Shown piece after piece: positions 16,932 through 25,655 of a stretch of DNA of 64,000 bases; position 1 is the first letter of the stretch; each line of letters opens with the position of its first letter. The translations under genes and the position numbers were made by a program. Source of the DNA: Subsaxibacter sp. CAU 1640 (GTDB lineage: Bacteria; Bacteroidota; Bacteroidia; Flavobacteriales; Flavobacteriaceae). The notes below the pieces were generated by a model that saw only the letters and a program-made list of their open reading frames with translations, searched no databases and was not told the DNA's origin. The stretch spans positions 248,001-312,000 of the forward strand of contig NZ_JALNMI010000005.1 in NCBI RefSeq assembly GCF_023156585.1. Reading direction: 5' to 3'.

Positions 16932-18402
16932 GACATCACATCAAAATAAAATTCTGGGAGAAGGGCTTACTTACGACGACGTCCTTTTGGTTCCAGCATT
17001 TTCAGAAGTACTTCCAAGAGAGGTCAATATCCAAACTCAATTTACACGCAACATCAAAATCAATATCCCCATTGTGTCCGCTGCTATGGATACGGTCACG
17101 GAAAGCGCTATGGCTATCGCCATTGCACGCGAGGGTGGAATAGGTGTGTTGCATAAAAATATGACCATTGCCGACCAAGCTGCCGAAGTCCGAAAGGTAA
17201 AGCGTGCCGAAAGCGGTATGATTACCGATCCTGTGACCTTGCCTTTGACAGCCAAGGTTCTGGATGCAAAACAGAATATGGCAGAGCACAGTATCGGTGG
17301 CATTCCCATTGTGGACGACAGCGGTATCTTGAAAGGAATTGTCACCAATCGCGATTTGCGCTTCGAAAAAGACAATTCGCGTCCTATTGTCGATGTAATG
17401 ACCAAAGACAATCTCATCACGGCGCCTATCGGCACCTCCTTGGAAGACGCAGAAGGAATTCTACAACAGAATAAAATCGAAAAACTTCTCATTGTCGACG
17501 ACAATTACAAGTTGGCTGGATTAATTACCTTCCGTGATATCACAAAGCTGACCACAAAACCTATTTCCAATAAAGACAGCTTCGGTCGTTTAAGAGTGGC
17601 TGCCGCGTTGGGCGTCACTGCCGATGCTGTAGAGAGGGCAGAAGCGCTTGTCAATTCGGGTGTCGATGCAGTCATCATCGATACAGCGCACGGACATACC
17701 AAAGGTGTGGTATCCATCTTGAAGTCCATCAAAAGTAAATTCCCAAACCTCGAAGTAGTGGTCGGTAACATCGCTACGGGCGAAGCGGCCAAGTATTTGG
17801 TAGAAGCAGGTGCCGATGCCGTCAAGGTTGGTATTGGTCCAGGCTCTATTTGTACCACAAGGGTCGTGGCTGGTGTTGGGTTTCCACAGTTTTCTGCAGT
17901 ATTAGAGGTCGCTGCTGCCATTAAAGGCACTGGTGTGCCGGTCATTGCAGATGGTGGTATCCGTTACACAGGCGATATCCCTAAAGCCATCGCAGCTGGT
18001 GCCGATACAGTGATGTTGGGCTCCTTGTTGGCTGGTACTAAAGAATCTCCTGGCGAAACAATTATCTACGAAGGAAGAAAATTCAAGTCCTATCGTGGTA
18101 TGGGTTCTGTAGAGGCCATGAAACAAGGCAGTAAAGACCGTTACTTTCAGGATGTCGAAGACGATATCAAAAAACTGGTGCCAGAAGGTATCGTAGGTCG
18201 CGTACCTTACAAAGGCGATTTGTTCGAGAGCATCCATCAGTTTGTCGGCGGACTCCGTGCAGGTATGGGCTATTGCGGTGCCAAGGACATTGCAACTTTA
18301 AAAGAGAAAGGCCAATTCGTAAAGATCACCGCATCAGGTATCAACGAGAGCCATCCTCACGATGTCACCATCACAAAGGAGTCTCCTAACTATTCAAGGT
18401 AA
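16930..18402 (+). CDS. guaB: Inosine-5'-monophosphate dehydrogenase
   Basis: 490 residues, standard length. TIM-barrel catalytic domain split by a CBS pair (about residues 95-215; [31 protein letters not shown] divided between two repeats, and [17 protein letters not shown]). The catalytic loop [15 protein letters not shown] carries the active-site Cys, and [10 protein letters not shown] with the late [14 protein letters not shown] complete the flap. It oxidises IMP to XMP, the committed step to GTP; CBS domains bind adenine/guanine nucleotides. Strong promoter with palindromes upstream; a long 21-bp repeat array begins 72 bp after the stop. Confidence 0.97.
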   Translation: MTSHQNKILGEGLTYDDVLLVPAFSEVLPREVNIQTQFTRNIKINIPIVSAAMDTVTESAMAIAIAREGGIGVLHKNMTIADQAAEVRKVKRAESGMITDPVTLPLTAKVLDAKQNMAEHSIGGIPIVDDSGILKGIVTNRDLRFEKDNSRPIVDVMTKDNLITAPIGTSLEDAEGILQQNKIEKLLIVDDNYKLAGLITFRDITKLTTKPISNKDSFGRLRVAAALGVTADAVERAEALVNSGVDAVIIDTAHGHTKGVVSILKSIKSKFPNLEVVVGNIATGEAAKYLVEAGADAVKVGIGPGSICTTRVVAGVGFPQFSAVLEVAAAIKGTGVPVIADGGIRYTGDIPKAIAAGADTVMLGSLLAGTKESPGETIIYEGRKFKSYRGMGSVEAMKQGSKDRYFQDVEDDIKKLVPEGIVGRVPYKGDLFESIHQFVGGLRAGMGYCGAKDIATLKEKGQFVKITASGINESHPHDVTITKESPNYSR

Positions 18403-18473
18403 CAGAGCGTAACCAAGTAGTACCGTCAGTTCATAGCATCCACCATAATGCAATGATGTTCTCGTATGGATAT

Positions 18474-18977
18474 CGTGTGTTATGTCATATCGGGCGTGTG
18501 TTCCGTCTATCCATTCATGTGTTGCGGTACATCGGGCGTGTGTTGTCCCTTACCCGACGTGTGTTGCCCTTATCCCGTCATGTGTTGTCCCTTACCCGAC
18601 GTGTGTTCTCCTTATCCCGTCATGTGTTGCCCCTTACCCGACATGTGTTGTCCTTATCCCGTCATGTGTTGTCACTTACCCGGCGTGTGTTGTCCTTAAC
18701 CCGACGTGTGTTGTCCTTCATCTGTCATATGTTCCGTCTTCCCAGTCATGTGTTGCGGTACATCTGGCGTGTGTTGTCCTTCACCCGACGTGTGTTGCCC
18801 TTATCCCGTCATGTGTTTTAACTTTCCCGACATGCGTTCTCCTTATCCCGTCGTGTGTTTTGACTTTCCCGACGTGTGTTGTCCTTTACCCGACATGTGT
18901 TCTCGCTTTCCCGTCGTGCGTTCTCGCTTTCCCGACGTGTGTTCTCCTTATCCCGTCGTTACAGGACAGTTTCCCGT
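18474..18977. repeat. Tandem array: 24 units of a 21-bp repeat
   Basis: The 764-bp gap 18403-19166 after guaB holds 24 contiguous 21-bp units (504 bp exactly), with a decayed 25th unit at 18978-18998. A 13-base core spanning unit joints, CCCG[A/T]C[G/A]TGTGTT, is conserved while the other 8 bases drift (for example GTCCCTTA, GCCCTTAT, CTCGCTTT). Units 1-5 (18474-18578) resemble units 12-16 (18705-18809), with unit 5 identical to unit 16, showing an 11-unit (231-bp) internal duplication. Because 21 is divisible by three, all forward frames stay open for up to 179 codons (18482-19021) but lack start context. There are no spacers, so it is not CRISPR. Confidence 0.9.
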
Positions 18978-19166
18978 GGTTACGGAACAAGTTCTCTAAA
19001 CATATGGTTGAAAAAATCTAGAAAATATCACTTCGTCATCCATCACATCTTCATAAAGAACCCTAAAACCACACTAAAAAACATTATATCCCATTAATTA
19101 ATCCATTAAATGAGTATTTTAGTGTTGATATAATGAGTTTTGCAAAATTTCTAACCGAGATCGAGA

Positions 19167-20414
19167 ATGAAATTTATTACCAAATTTATTTTACTATTTA
19201 CAATACTATCTTTCTTGAATTGTTTGTCGGAAAAAGAACAACTACTAAGGATAAGTGGAAAAACAGTAGGAACAGATACAAAATCAATCATTTTAGTGAA
19301 ACCTAATCAAGATACAAGGTTTGATTCAATAATAGAGATTCCAGTTATAGATGGCAAATTTCATTATGAGTCTAAACTTGATCACCCAGAATATGTAACT
19401 CTTTTTCTAACTAAAGATTTAGGAAGGTTTATGCCACTATTTTTAGAGAATGAAAAAATTGATTTAACAATTTATCCCGAAGAAGAGTTTGATAAAAACA
19501 TAGTCGAAGGTGGAAAACTAAATGATGAATACAGAAAATATAAAGAACGTTTTGATGATAAATTTAACAATAGAATAAAGCCGCTTCAAGATATCATCAA
19601 AGCACTTTTTAAAAGTGACGAATATAACAGCGATAAAACAAAACTACTTTACACGGAATTAAAAAAAGCCAAAGATCAAGATGAGAAAGTAGTCATTTAC
19701 AAAAAGCTTAATGATTTAGAAAAATCAGGCGAAAATTTAAGTCCTAAAGCCAAAGAGCTAGACAATAAAATAAAACCAATTTACGAGGAGCAAAAGATGT
19801 TTCAGCAGAATTATATTGAAAGCAATCCTAATCTTGTGTCATATTCCTTTTTATTAGACAACTTAATTTTTAATAAAGAAAATCTTGATGTTAATTCTGC
19901 TAAAAAAAATTACAAAATATTGTCAGACGCCAACCCGACACATCCATATAATGAACTTGCTTCAAACTTAATTAATGCAATTGAAAACATAAAAATTGGA
20001 AAAAAATATACTGACTTTTCCGCACCTGATTTAAATGGAACCGAAATAAAACTTTCTGAAAAAATTAATGGGAAAATAGCGTTATTAGATCTATGGGCTA
20101 CTTGGTGTGGACCTTGCATAGCCAAAAGTAGAACAATGGTTCCTCTCTACAACGAATACAAAGACAAAGGATTTACAATTATTGGAGTTGCTGGAGAATT
20201 TAAAAATACAGATAGACTTGTAAAATTCCTTGAAAAAGAAAAATGGGAATGGACAAACCTTGTTGAGTTGGACAGACAAAATAATATTTGGCAAAAATAT
20301 GGAGTCGATGGTGGTGGCGGTGGAATATTCCTAATTGACGAAAACGGACTGATTTTGGCAAAAGACCCGACAGCAGAGGAGGTGAGAATTGAATTAGAAT
20401 CTCGACTGAATTAA
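19167..20414 (+). CDS. TlpA-like thioredoxin lipoprotein with DUF4369-type N-terminal domain
   Basis: 415 residues. Lipoprotein signal ending LSFLNC (Cys19). Residues about 25-115 resemble DUF4369 (LLRISGKTVGTDTKSIILVK, IPVIDGKFHYESKL, FLENEKIDLTIYPEE). A helical, Lys/Glu-rich middle follows, then a thioredoxin domain (about 275-410) with active site ATWCGPCIAKS and a thioredoxin-like end. It is a periplasmic, lipid-anchored thiol-disulfide reductase of the Bacteroidota TlpA/ResA group. The odd GVDGGGGGIFLI replaces the usual cis-Pro loop wording (normally xxPTxxLI), so the cis-proline seems to be missing. Neighbours are orphan small genes. Confidence 0.85.
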   Translation: MKFITKFILLFTILSFLNCLSEKEQLLRISGKTVGTDTKSIILVKPNQDTRFDSIIEIPVIDGKFHYESKLDHPEYVTLFLTKDLGRFMPLFLENEKIDLTIYPEEEFDKNIVEGGKLNDEYRKYKERFDDKFNNRIKPLQDIIKALFKSDEYNSDKTKLLYTELKKAKDQDEKVVIYKKLNDLEKSGENLSPKAKELDNKIKPIYEEQKMFQQNYIESNPNLVSYSFLLDNLIFNKENLDVNSAKKNYKILSDANPTHPYNELASNLINAIENIKIGKKYTDFSAPDLNGTEIKLSEKINGKIALLDLWATWCGPCIAKSRTMVPLYNEYKDKGFTIIGVAGEFKNTDRLVKFLEKEKWEWTNLVELDRQNNIWQKYGVDGGGGGIFLIDENGLILAKDPTAEEVRIELESRLN

Positions 20415-20493
20415 AAAAAACTGGTTACAACAATTACAATATATACTTGCTCATTCTCGCATACTTCTGACACAAGCTAAAACTCACTCGAAC
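20415..20493 (+). other. Intergenic motif shared between small orphan genes
   Basis: Contains an ATATATA then CTTGCTCATT stretch with a possible CTTG/CAAG stem-loop. A related TATATAGCTCATTGC stretch follows the next gene (20920-20960), and a CTTATA/TATAAG stem follows the third (21436-21462). The shared layout hints at a cassette-like origin of this stretch. Confidence 0.3.
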
Positions 20494-20907
20494 TTGAAAA
20501 AAAAAACACTGATAGGAATTTTAATAATCGCACTTTTGACGATTATTGGATTTTTTGTTTTAATGACAAACTTTGAGATTTTTGACCAACCGTTCGAAAC
20601 TGAATTGAAAGCCGAATGTGATTTCCAAAAAACGCGTAAAATTAAATTGACTGAAAGGGATGGAAATGCAGTGACAAATAGATCATTGCACATTTACGCG
20701 ACATATTGTAATAATATTGATGATACAATTTCAGAACCTATTTTCGTGGTGGATGCGCCATTTGTAAATCGAAATGATGTTAGTTTTAAATGGAAAAGCT
20801 TTGATACATTGACAATAAAATATGATAAAAGATTAAAAGTAATTGAGCAAAAAACGGAATCGGAATTAATAAATCCAAGAATAGTGATTAAATACACATC
20901 TAAATAA
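20494..20907 (+). CDS. Small membrane-anchored protein, unknown
   Basis: 137 residues starting at TTG (KKKT after it, no ATG in frame upstream). One N-terminal membrane helix (LIGILIIALLTIIGFFVLM) and a roughly 110-residue extracytoplasmic domain rich in beta strands (LHIYATYCNNIDDTISEPIF divided by loops, then VSFKWKSFDTLTIKYDKRL). Two cysteines (C43 and C72 by eye) could pair. No family recognised. It lies in a run of orphan genes with long AT-rich spacers, and its base composition looks more AT-rich than the housekeeping genes. Confidence 0.6.
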   Translation: MKKKTLIGILIIALLTIIGFFVLMTNFEIFDQPFETELKAECDFQKTRKIKLTERDGNAVTNRSLHIYATYCNNIDDTISEPIFVVDAPFVNRNDVSFKWKSFDTLTIKYDKRLKVIEQKTESELINPRIVIKYTSK

Positions 20908-20919
20908 AAAACATTTTAC

Positions 20920-20970
20920 CATAACATATATAGCTCATTGCAGCTGATTCCTAATCAGATACGAGCTATG
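20920..20970 (+). repeat. Nested palindrome between orphan genes
   Basis: ATAGCTC and GAGCTAT form an outer 7-bp stem and CTGATT/AATCAG an inner 6-bp stem with loop CCT, in the spacer after the 20494-20907 gene. The fold resembles a bulged single-strand recombination-site hairpin, but no integrase-type core site (GTTRRRY) could be confirmed. Confidence 0.4.
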
Positions 20971-21030
20971 CGAACTGGCGCAGCAAACCATACATTAACC
21001 TCTATACAACATTTAAAAAAAACAAAACCA

Positions 21031-21414
21031 ATGAACCTATTTGGAAATATAAAATCTCTATTAAAAAAAGATGAGTTATGGGGAGAATGGAATTCCGATG
21101 ATGGAAGTGGTTTTATGATGATTATGGGTTCGTGGATGAAAATTAACTCTGACGGAACTGGGAAATATGAAAGTTGGTCAGAAGGAGATGATGAAACAGG
21201 AGGTTATAATTACAGTGGGGAATTTGAATGGGAAAGAATCGGGGAAAAGAATATCAGAATTAGAGAAAACGAAACTGAAAAAACAGAGGAGATTGAGTAT
21301 AAATTGGAAAGGAAAAATGGGCGAATCGAATTGACCAGTCCTCAACCTGAATTAGAGAAATTCGGAATTGATGCTTTTTGGAATTTTGCCCAAAAAATGT
21401 TTAAAAAGGAATAA
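21031..21414 (+). CDS. Small acidic protein, unknown
   Basis: 127 residues from ATG 21031; a longer frame back to 20938 runs through the spacer hairpin and is not credible. Short Trp/Gly-rich beta strands (WGEWNSDDGSGFMMIMGSW, MKINSDGTGKYESW, GEFEWERIGEKNIRI) resemble a small lipocalin-like or DUF-type antiparallel sheet in which a signal of the form 'G.W...GSG.Y..W' repeats. No signal peptide, so cytosolic. It resembles standalone barrel proteins frequently found in orphan gene runs. Function unknown. Confidence 0.6.
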   Translation: MNLFGNIKSLLKKDELWGEWNSDDGSGFMMIMGSWMKINSDGTGKYESWSEGDDETGGYNYSGEFEWERIGEKNIRIRENETEKTEEIEYKLERKNGRIELTSPQPELEKFGIDAFWNFAQKMFKKE

Positions 21415-21541
21415 AAACTACTATCGACACCTTATATAAAATATATTTTTATAAGTCCTCAATTGACGAAATCAAAGCTGAGACAATTAGCAACAATTAA
21501 AAATCATAAGATAAATACAAAGCAATTACGATAGATAAACA

Positions 21542-22012
21542 ATGCAGATAAACTATTTAAAAGGAGACGCAACGCAACCCGTAGGACAAGGTAATAAGAT
21601 TATTGTTCATGTCTGCAACGATGTAGGTGGTTGGGGAAAAGGGTTCGTGATGGCAATTTCAAAAAGATGGAAAGAACCTGAAAAAAATTATAGAGAATGG
21701 GCTAGTCACGGCAATGATTTTGATTTGGGAGAAGTACAGTTTGTACAGGTTGAACCAACACTTTGGATAGCCAATTTAATTGGGCAACGAAATATCAAAA
21801 AAAGTAAGGATGGATTGCCTCCTGTAAGATATAATGCTATTAGAAAAGGACTTTCAAAAGTTAGTGTTTTCGCTAGAGAAATAAATGCATCCGTTCATAT
21901 GCCTCACATTGGATGTGGACTCGCTGGAGGTAAATGGGATCAAATTGAACCTTCCATAACTCACGAATTAACTGGAGCAGGAGTTCAAACATATGTCTAT
22001 GATTTTGAGTGA
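21542..22012 (+). CDS. Macrodomain protein, TARG1/DarG-like
   Basis: 156 residues, a single macrodomain. The ADP-ribose pocket is seen in INYLKGDAT, VHVCNDVGGWGKGFVMAI (loop 1) and VHMPHIGCGLAGGKWDQI (loop 2). These sequences match the TARG1/ALC1-like and DarG macrodomains, which hydrolyse ADP-ribose from glutamate residues or from DNA bases. DarG antitoxins pair with DarT; no DarT-like gene adjoins this one and the C-terminal DarT-binding extension is missing, so it is an orphan de-ADP-ribosylase or a phage-defence/anti-toxin remnant. It lies in the orphan gene run. Confidence 0.82.
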   Translation: MQINYLKGDATQPVGQGNKIIVHVCNDVGGWGKGFVMAISKRWKEPEKNYREWASHGNDFDLGEVQFVQVEPTLWIANLIGQRNIKKSKDGLPPVRYNAIRKGLSKVSVFAREINASVHMPHIGCGLAGGKWDQIEPSITHELTGAGVQTYVYDFE

Positions 22013-22165
22013 AGTTCAGTTCTGTTTCTTCCTTATGCAACCCACTGAATCTCACTCAATTCTCCGTCATAAAACCTAGTATTCCTAAATCAGGATGCAA
22101 TTAAAATATGTCAATTGTACAACATTTCCTATAAATTGTGTAAAACGCTGCCAAGCACTCTAACC

Positions 22166-22173
22166 TATCTTTG
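22166..22173 (+). promoter_or_regulatory. Promoter -7 element for small membrane protein
   Basis: TATCTTTG fits TAnnTTTG and lies 44 bp upstream of the ATG at 22218, the only plus-strand gene after it. Confidence 0.45.
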
Positions 22174-22217
22174 AAACACATTATAAGAGAGAACTTATAA
22201 TACCTAAAATAAACGAA

Positions 22218-22388
22218 ATGAAAATGTCCCTCAGTAGAATCGTAGCCTTATATTTAGCCTTGTGGTTGGTCAGCGTAGTAGTCGTTGACAATTTCCAATT
22301 TATCAATATCGCCTTTCTCGTAGTCAGCATCGTCACCTTACTGTTACTTTTTGCAGTAAAAGGAAAAAAGCTATTCGAAGCCTGGTAA
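22218..22388 (+). CDS. Small two-helix membrane protein (56 aa)
   Basis: Short reading frame ATG 22218 to TAA 22386-22388. It encodes 56 residues with two hydrophobic segments, about residues 7-23 (IVALYLALWLVSVVVV) and 31-47 (IAFLVVSIVTLLLLFAV), joined by a short DNFQF turn, and a basic KGKKLFEAW tail. A promoter element lies 44 bp upstream. It ends directly against the stop of the convergent gene (22389) with no spacing. Hydrophobic content, promoter and clean start support a real small membrane protein; function unknown. Confidence 0.6.
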   Translation: MKMSLSRIVALYLALWLVSVVVVDNFQFINIAFLVVSIVTLLLLFAVKGKKLFEAW

Positions 22389-23048
22389 TTATTTAAACCT
22401 CCGCAACATAAAATGCCACTGAAACTTCTTGAATAACTCGATATTCATATACAGTTTCAAGTGTCTAGAGTTCAGCTTTTCCTTAAATCGAATGGCCGAT
22501 TTATTAAAATAATTGCTGATACTGTATTTCTTATGGATGCCTTTGTCGTTTAGATAACGGTAGCTCAAATATCGCAGATACGGAGCCAAGTTCTTGCCTC
22601 TGAAATCATCAAAAGTATACATGTTGAGTAAATAAGCTTCGTCAGAATTGATCCTAAACAGCTTATTCTTAAAGGTCAAGTCATCATATTTTATAAACAT
22701 ATAGGCAGCAACAGTGCCATTTTGGATGAGTCCTATACATTCCTGTCCATCTGCAATACTGATGTTTATTTTCTCTTGATTCAAATGGTCCGAAGCATTC
22801 AATAGGCTTTGCACCTGCGCTTCGTTTAAGGAAGTAAACTCAAAGTCGTCAGACTCCGATCTTAAAACAGGTTTGTCAGATGGCCTTACTTCTTCCGCTA
22901 CCCAATAATAGGGCATAATGTCAATACCAATTTTTGCCAAGGCATGCCGAAGTCCTTGAAAGAACAGACCATGTCGTATAGTGTTCCAAATGACCGACAG
23001 GCTGTAGGAAGACTTGTTTTTTCCGTTATGTGCGATTGCTTGTGGCAT
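22389..23048 (-). CDS. GNAT-like acetyltransferase
   Basis: 219 residues. The last 90 residues look like a GNAT fold: EAYLLNMYTFDDFRGKNLAP (acetyl-CoA motif A, about 139-158, in the degenerate FRGKNLAP form) and SNYFNKSAIRFKEKLN (motif B). The first 60 residues carry a possible amphipathic segment. This pattern matches acyl/acetyltransferase members used in polysaccharide or peptidoglycan-precursor modification, but no substrate is read. It starts 6 bp after the BKACE gene on the same strand, so both are probably one transcript. Confidence 0.6.
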   Translation of the reverse strand: MPQAIAHNGKNKSSYSLSVIWNTIRHGLFFQGLRHALAKIGIDIMPYYWVAEEVRPSDKPVLRSESDDFEFTSLNEAQVQSLLNASDHLNQEKINISIADGQECIGLIQNGTVAAYMFIKYDDLTFKNKLFRINSDEAYLLNMYTFDDFRGKNLAPYLRYLSYRYLNDKGIHKKYSISNYFNKSAIRFKEKLNSRHLKLYMNIELFKKFQWHFMLRRFK

Positions 23049-23054
23049 GGCTAC

Positions 23055-23924
23055 CTATGTAAAGTCTCGACCATAAGATCCATTCCCTGGATTCATGTTC
23101 ATTTTCTTCCGGAATTCTTCCGGCGTCATAATACCGCGTTCATTGGCTTCGGCAATCACATGAATACGTTCTATCATCTCATAGTTGGTAGCGAGTTTGG
23201 TCCTCGACGTGTCATACCAGATATTATCCTCAATGCCCACACGCACACCACCACCTACAGCGACGGCTAGAGAATTCATTTTAAGCTGATTGTTACCGAT
23301 GCCTGCCAAGCTCCAAAAAGAATTTTTCGGCAAATCGTTGATCATCACACCTGTGTGAAGCAAGTCAGCCTGTGCACAGGCAATATTTCCAAAAAGAAGA
23401 TTAAAGTAGTAAGGTGGTTGAATCAGTTTTTTCACCTCAAGGTATTTGGCATAGTTGATCATTCCATTGTCAAAAACTTCCAGTTCGGGTACCACACCGT
23501 TCTCTTTCATCACCCTTGCTAAATCCTGCACCATTTGAGGGCTATTGATACTCGCTTGCGTATTAAAATTTAGGGAACTCAAGGTCAAGCTACCCATGTC
23601 GGGTTTCAAATCGCCTTTGAGCAATACTGCATCGCTGCGTTGTTCCAGTTCACTAAAGTCGCGTCCGCTTAAAGACACGCATAGCACCAGCGTTGGTGCA
23701 TATTTTCTAATACCCGCCAGTATATCAGCATAGATCTCTTTCTCATAAGCAGGTTTTCCTGTCACGGCATCTCTTGCGTGCAAGTGAGCCATGGTGATGC
23801 CTAATTCACTCACCCGATGAACATCTTCCACTATTTCTGATACACTTACGGGAACGTGAGGTGTCATTTCTTTAGTAGGGATCATTCCGGTGGGAGTGAA
23901 ATTAATGATTAGTTTCTCTTCCAA
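23055..23924 (-). CDS. BKACE family enzyme (3-keto-5-aminohexanoate cleavage enzyme type, DUF849)
   Basis: 289 residues. The zinc-binding HLHARD (about 48-53) and the TIM-barrel motifs FNLLFGNIA, GGGVRVGIEDN and EVFDNGM are hallmarks of BKACE enzymes, which cleave a beta-keto acid with acetyl-CoA to acetoacetate and a CoA ester. The characterised member acts in lysine fermentation, but the family is functionally broad and no lysine-degradation gene is nearby. Downstream GNAT-like gene (6 bp) may act on the same pathway. Substrate unknown. Confidence 0.87.
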   Translation of the reverse strand: MEEKLIINFTPTGMIPTKEMTPHVPVSVSEIVEDVHRVSELGITMAHLHARDAVTGKPAYEKEIYADILAGIRKYAPTLVLCVSLSGRDFSELEQRSDAVLLKGDLKPDMGSLTLSSLNFNTQASINSPQMVQDLARVMKENGVVPELEVFDNGMINYAKYLEVKKLIQPPYYFNLLFGNIACAQADLLHTGVMINDLPKNSFWSLAGIGNNQLKMNSLAVAVGGGVRVGIEDNIWYDTSRTKLATNYEMIERIHVIAEANERGIMTPEEFRKKMNMNPGNGSYGRDFT

Positions 23925-24165
23925 AATTAGAACGTTTAGGGTGATTATCGCTTCACAAAATAGGGAAACTATTGTTTATTTTAACTTTTTGTTATGATTA
24001 TTTTTGATTCTATCTAAAAATATGGCCTCTTTTTTTCAATATTCACAACCTTTAAAAATCATCAAATCTTCTTAAATGGAACAACAAAAAGCATTAATGT
24101 CCTCAAAAAATATTGTCGTAAATAATTATATTTATGCTAAATCCAACCATTAATAGCAAAATCAT

Positions 24166-24615
24166 TTGGACACTATAAAATTAATTCCAAGAAAACTACC
24201 AGGCAATACCAAAGAAAGAATTATTGAACGAAACGTATTTGATATTGTTATAAATGGTAAATCTCTGACTGATAAACTAATTGAAGGTAAATTAGACACC
24301 ATCCCAGTATTTGGATTCTACGGTCAAACTAACTATGAATTGGAAACCATAATGGAATTTATGCTAGAAAAAGATTCTGATTTGGACTCTGAAAGAATTA
24401 AATTATTCATTTGTAGAGAATGCGGAGATGTTGGATGTGGAGCTATCACAGTAGAAATTGAAAAAACCGATAAAACATTTAAGTGGAATTCATTTATGTG
24501 GGAAAATGGATTTGAAAAAATGAAAGAGCATGATCGTATTCAAACTGAACCTCTAGAGTTTATGAAATCTCAATATGAAGATGAATTCAATAAATTAAGG
24601 GGCTTTTGGTTGTAA
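24166..24615 (+). CDS. Protein of unknown function with Cys-rich core
   Basis: 149 residues starting at TTG 24166; no in-frame ATG precedes it. The core FICRECGDVGCGAITVEI (about 83-100) has three close cysteines in a CxxC-x4-C pattern, and FKWNSFMWENGF is Trp-rich. No known family is recognised with confidence; the length, orphan state and lack of signal peptide are similar to immunity or accessory proteins. Flanked by AT-rich gaps of 241 and 263 bp with no other gene. Confidence 0.55.
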   Translation: MDTIKLIPRKLPGNTKERIIERNVFDIVINGKSLTDKLIEGKLDTIPVFGFYGQTNYELETIMEFMLEKDSDLDSERIKLFICRECGDVGCGAITVEIEKTDKTFKWNSFMWENGFEKMKEHDRIQTEPLEFMKSQYEDEFNKLRGFWL

Positions 24616-24878
24616 GACCTGCTCCTCAAAACCTCCCAACCTCATATCCACTAATACCAAAACAAAACCATTAGTGTATTCGTGGTACTCTTTTCAACCA
24701 TAAGTCATAAATAGCAAATCGACCATCATCATTATTCATAATTGTTAATTATTAATTATTCATTATTAATTGAGAAAACCAATGTCAACAAATCATCACT
24801 CTATTGTTAATATATAATCAATTTTCTGTGGCATTTAAAAGCATAAAAATGTATGTTTGTTTTCTTAAAATAGTTTAA

Positions 24879-25649
24879 ATGACAGTGACGGAGTTCGAAC
24901 CTATCATAAAGGTCATTGAGGAAGCTTATGAGATACCACACCTCAATGCCACACGCAAAATATCAGCCCTTCTACCACACGATTATTACCAGTCAGATAA
25001 AAGATATCCAGTACTCTATCTACAAGACGGACAAAATTTATTCAATCCCTATGCGCCTTTTGGAGATTGGGCGATTGATAAATCATTGGGCAAACTAGCC
25101 CAGCAAGGCATGAGCGATATCATCATTATTGCTATAGATCATGGTGAGCAAGAGCGTATCAGTGAGTATTTGCCATATTATCATCCACGTTTTGGTGAAG
25201 GAAAAGGCAATTTTTACATTCAGTTTATGATAGAAAAATTGATACCTTACATCAATAACAACTATCGAACGCTGCCCGATTTTCACAACACAGGCATTGG
25301 CGGTAGTTCAATGGGAGCGCTGATTAGTCTGCACGCAGGCTTGTCAAATCCAGGCGTGTTCGGTAAAATGATGGTGTTTTCACCGAGTCTCTGGATTTCA
25401 AAAAAGATTTTCAAGAACATCAAATCCTTTAAACCTCTTGAAAAATCCAAGATTTACATGTATTCGGGTGGTCAGGAAAGCGCAGAACACCTGCCGAATG
25501 CGCGTAAACTTGAGAAAATTATCAATAAAAAAATGGGGAAAGGTCATAATATAGAGTTCCATTTTTCTGTAAATGAACATGGCAATCATTCAGAAATGCA
25601 TTGGAGGGAAGAATTCCCAAAAGCAGTGGAATGGCTATTTTTTAAATAA
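24879..25649 (+). CDS. Alpha/beta-hydrolase esterase A (Fes/IroE-like) of ligase cluster
   Basis: 256 residues of the putative esterase family: RYPVLYLQDGQNLF (oxyanion region), nucleophile motif GGSSMG with Ser144, and late EHGNHSEMHWREEFP that supplies the histidine. No signal peptide, so cytosolic. This family hydrolyses esters such as enterobactin, S-formylglutathione and feruloyl esters. It is the first gene of a three-gene run (6 bp to the aminopeptidase) in the ATP-grasp/GCS2 locus, so it probably hydrolyses an ester or amide made by the cluster. Confidence 0.85.
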   Translation: MTVTEFEPIIKVIEEAYEIPHLNATRKISALLPHDYYQSDKRYPVLYLQDGQNLFNPYAPFGDWAIDKSLGKLAQQGMSDIIIIAIDHGEQERISEYLPYYHPRFGEGKGNFYIQFMIEKLIPYINNNYRTLPDFHNTGIGGSSMGALISLHAGLSNPGVFGKMMVFSPSLWISKKIFKNIKSFKPLEKSKIYMYSGGQESAEHLPNARKLEKIINKKMGKGHNIEFHFSVNEHGNHSEMHWREEFPKAVEWLFFK

Positions 25650-25655
25650 AAACCA

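Noticed and set aside
17037-17504. Minus-strand frame inside guaB
   Set aside because: guaB is conserved over its whole length, so this antisense frame is a by-product of codon use.
18474-18977. CRISPR array
   Set aside because: Repeats are contiguous with no spacers, each unit is 21 bp and drifts, and no cas genes are near.
18453-19021. Three overlapping forward reading frames (up to 179 codons) with seven-residue Cys- or Pro-rich repeats
   Set aside because: They exist because 21 is a multiple of three and the units lack stops. The conserved bases are not codon-phased and no start context is seen.
20920-20970. Integron attC site
   Set aside because: A nested hairpin is present, but no GTTRRRY core site and no integrase were found in the window.
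20938-21030. Upstream extension of the small gene at 21031
   Set aside because: It runs through the spacer palindrome and a run of unrelated sequence; the ATG at 21031 gives a compact domain start.
22013-22217. Toxin gene paired with the macrodomain
   Set aside because: The spacer has no coding frame and only a promoter for the following small gene.
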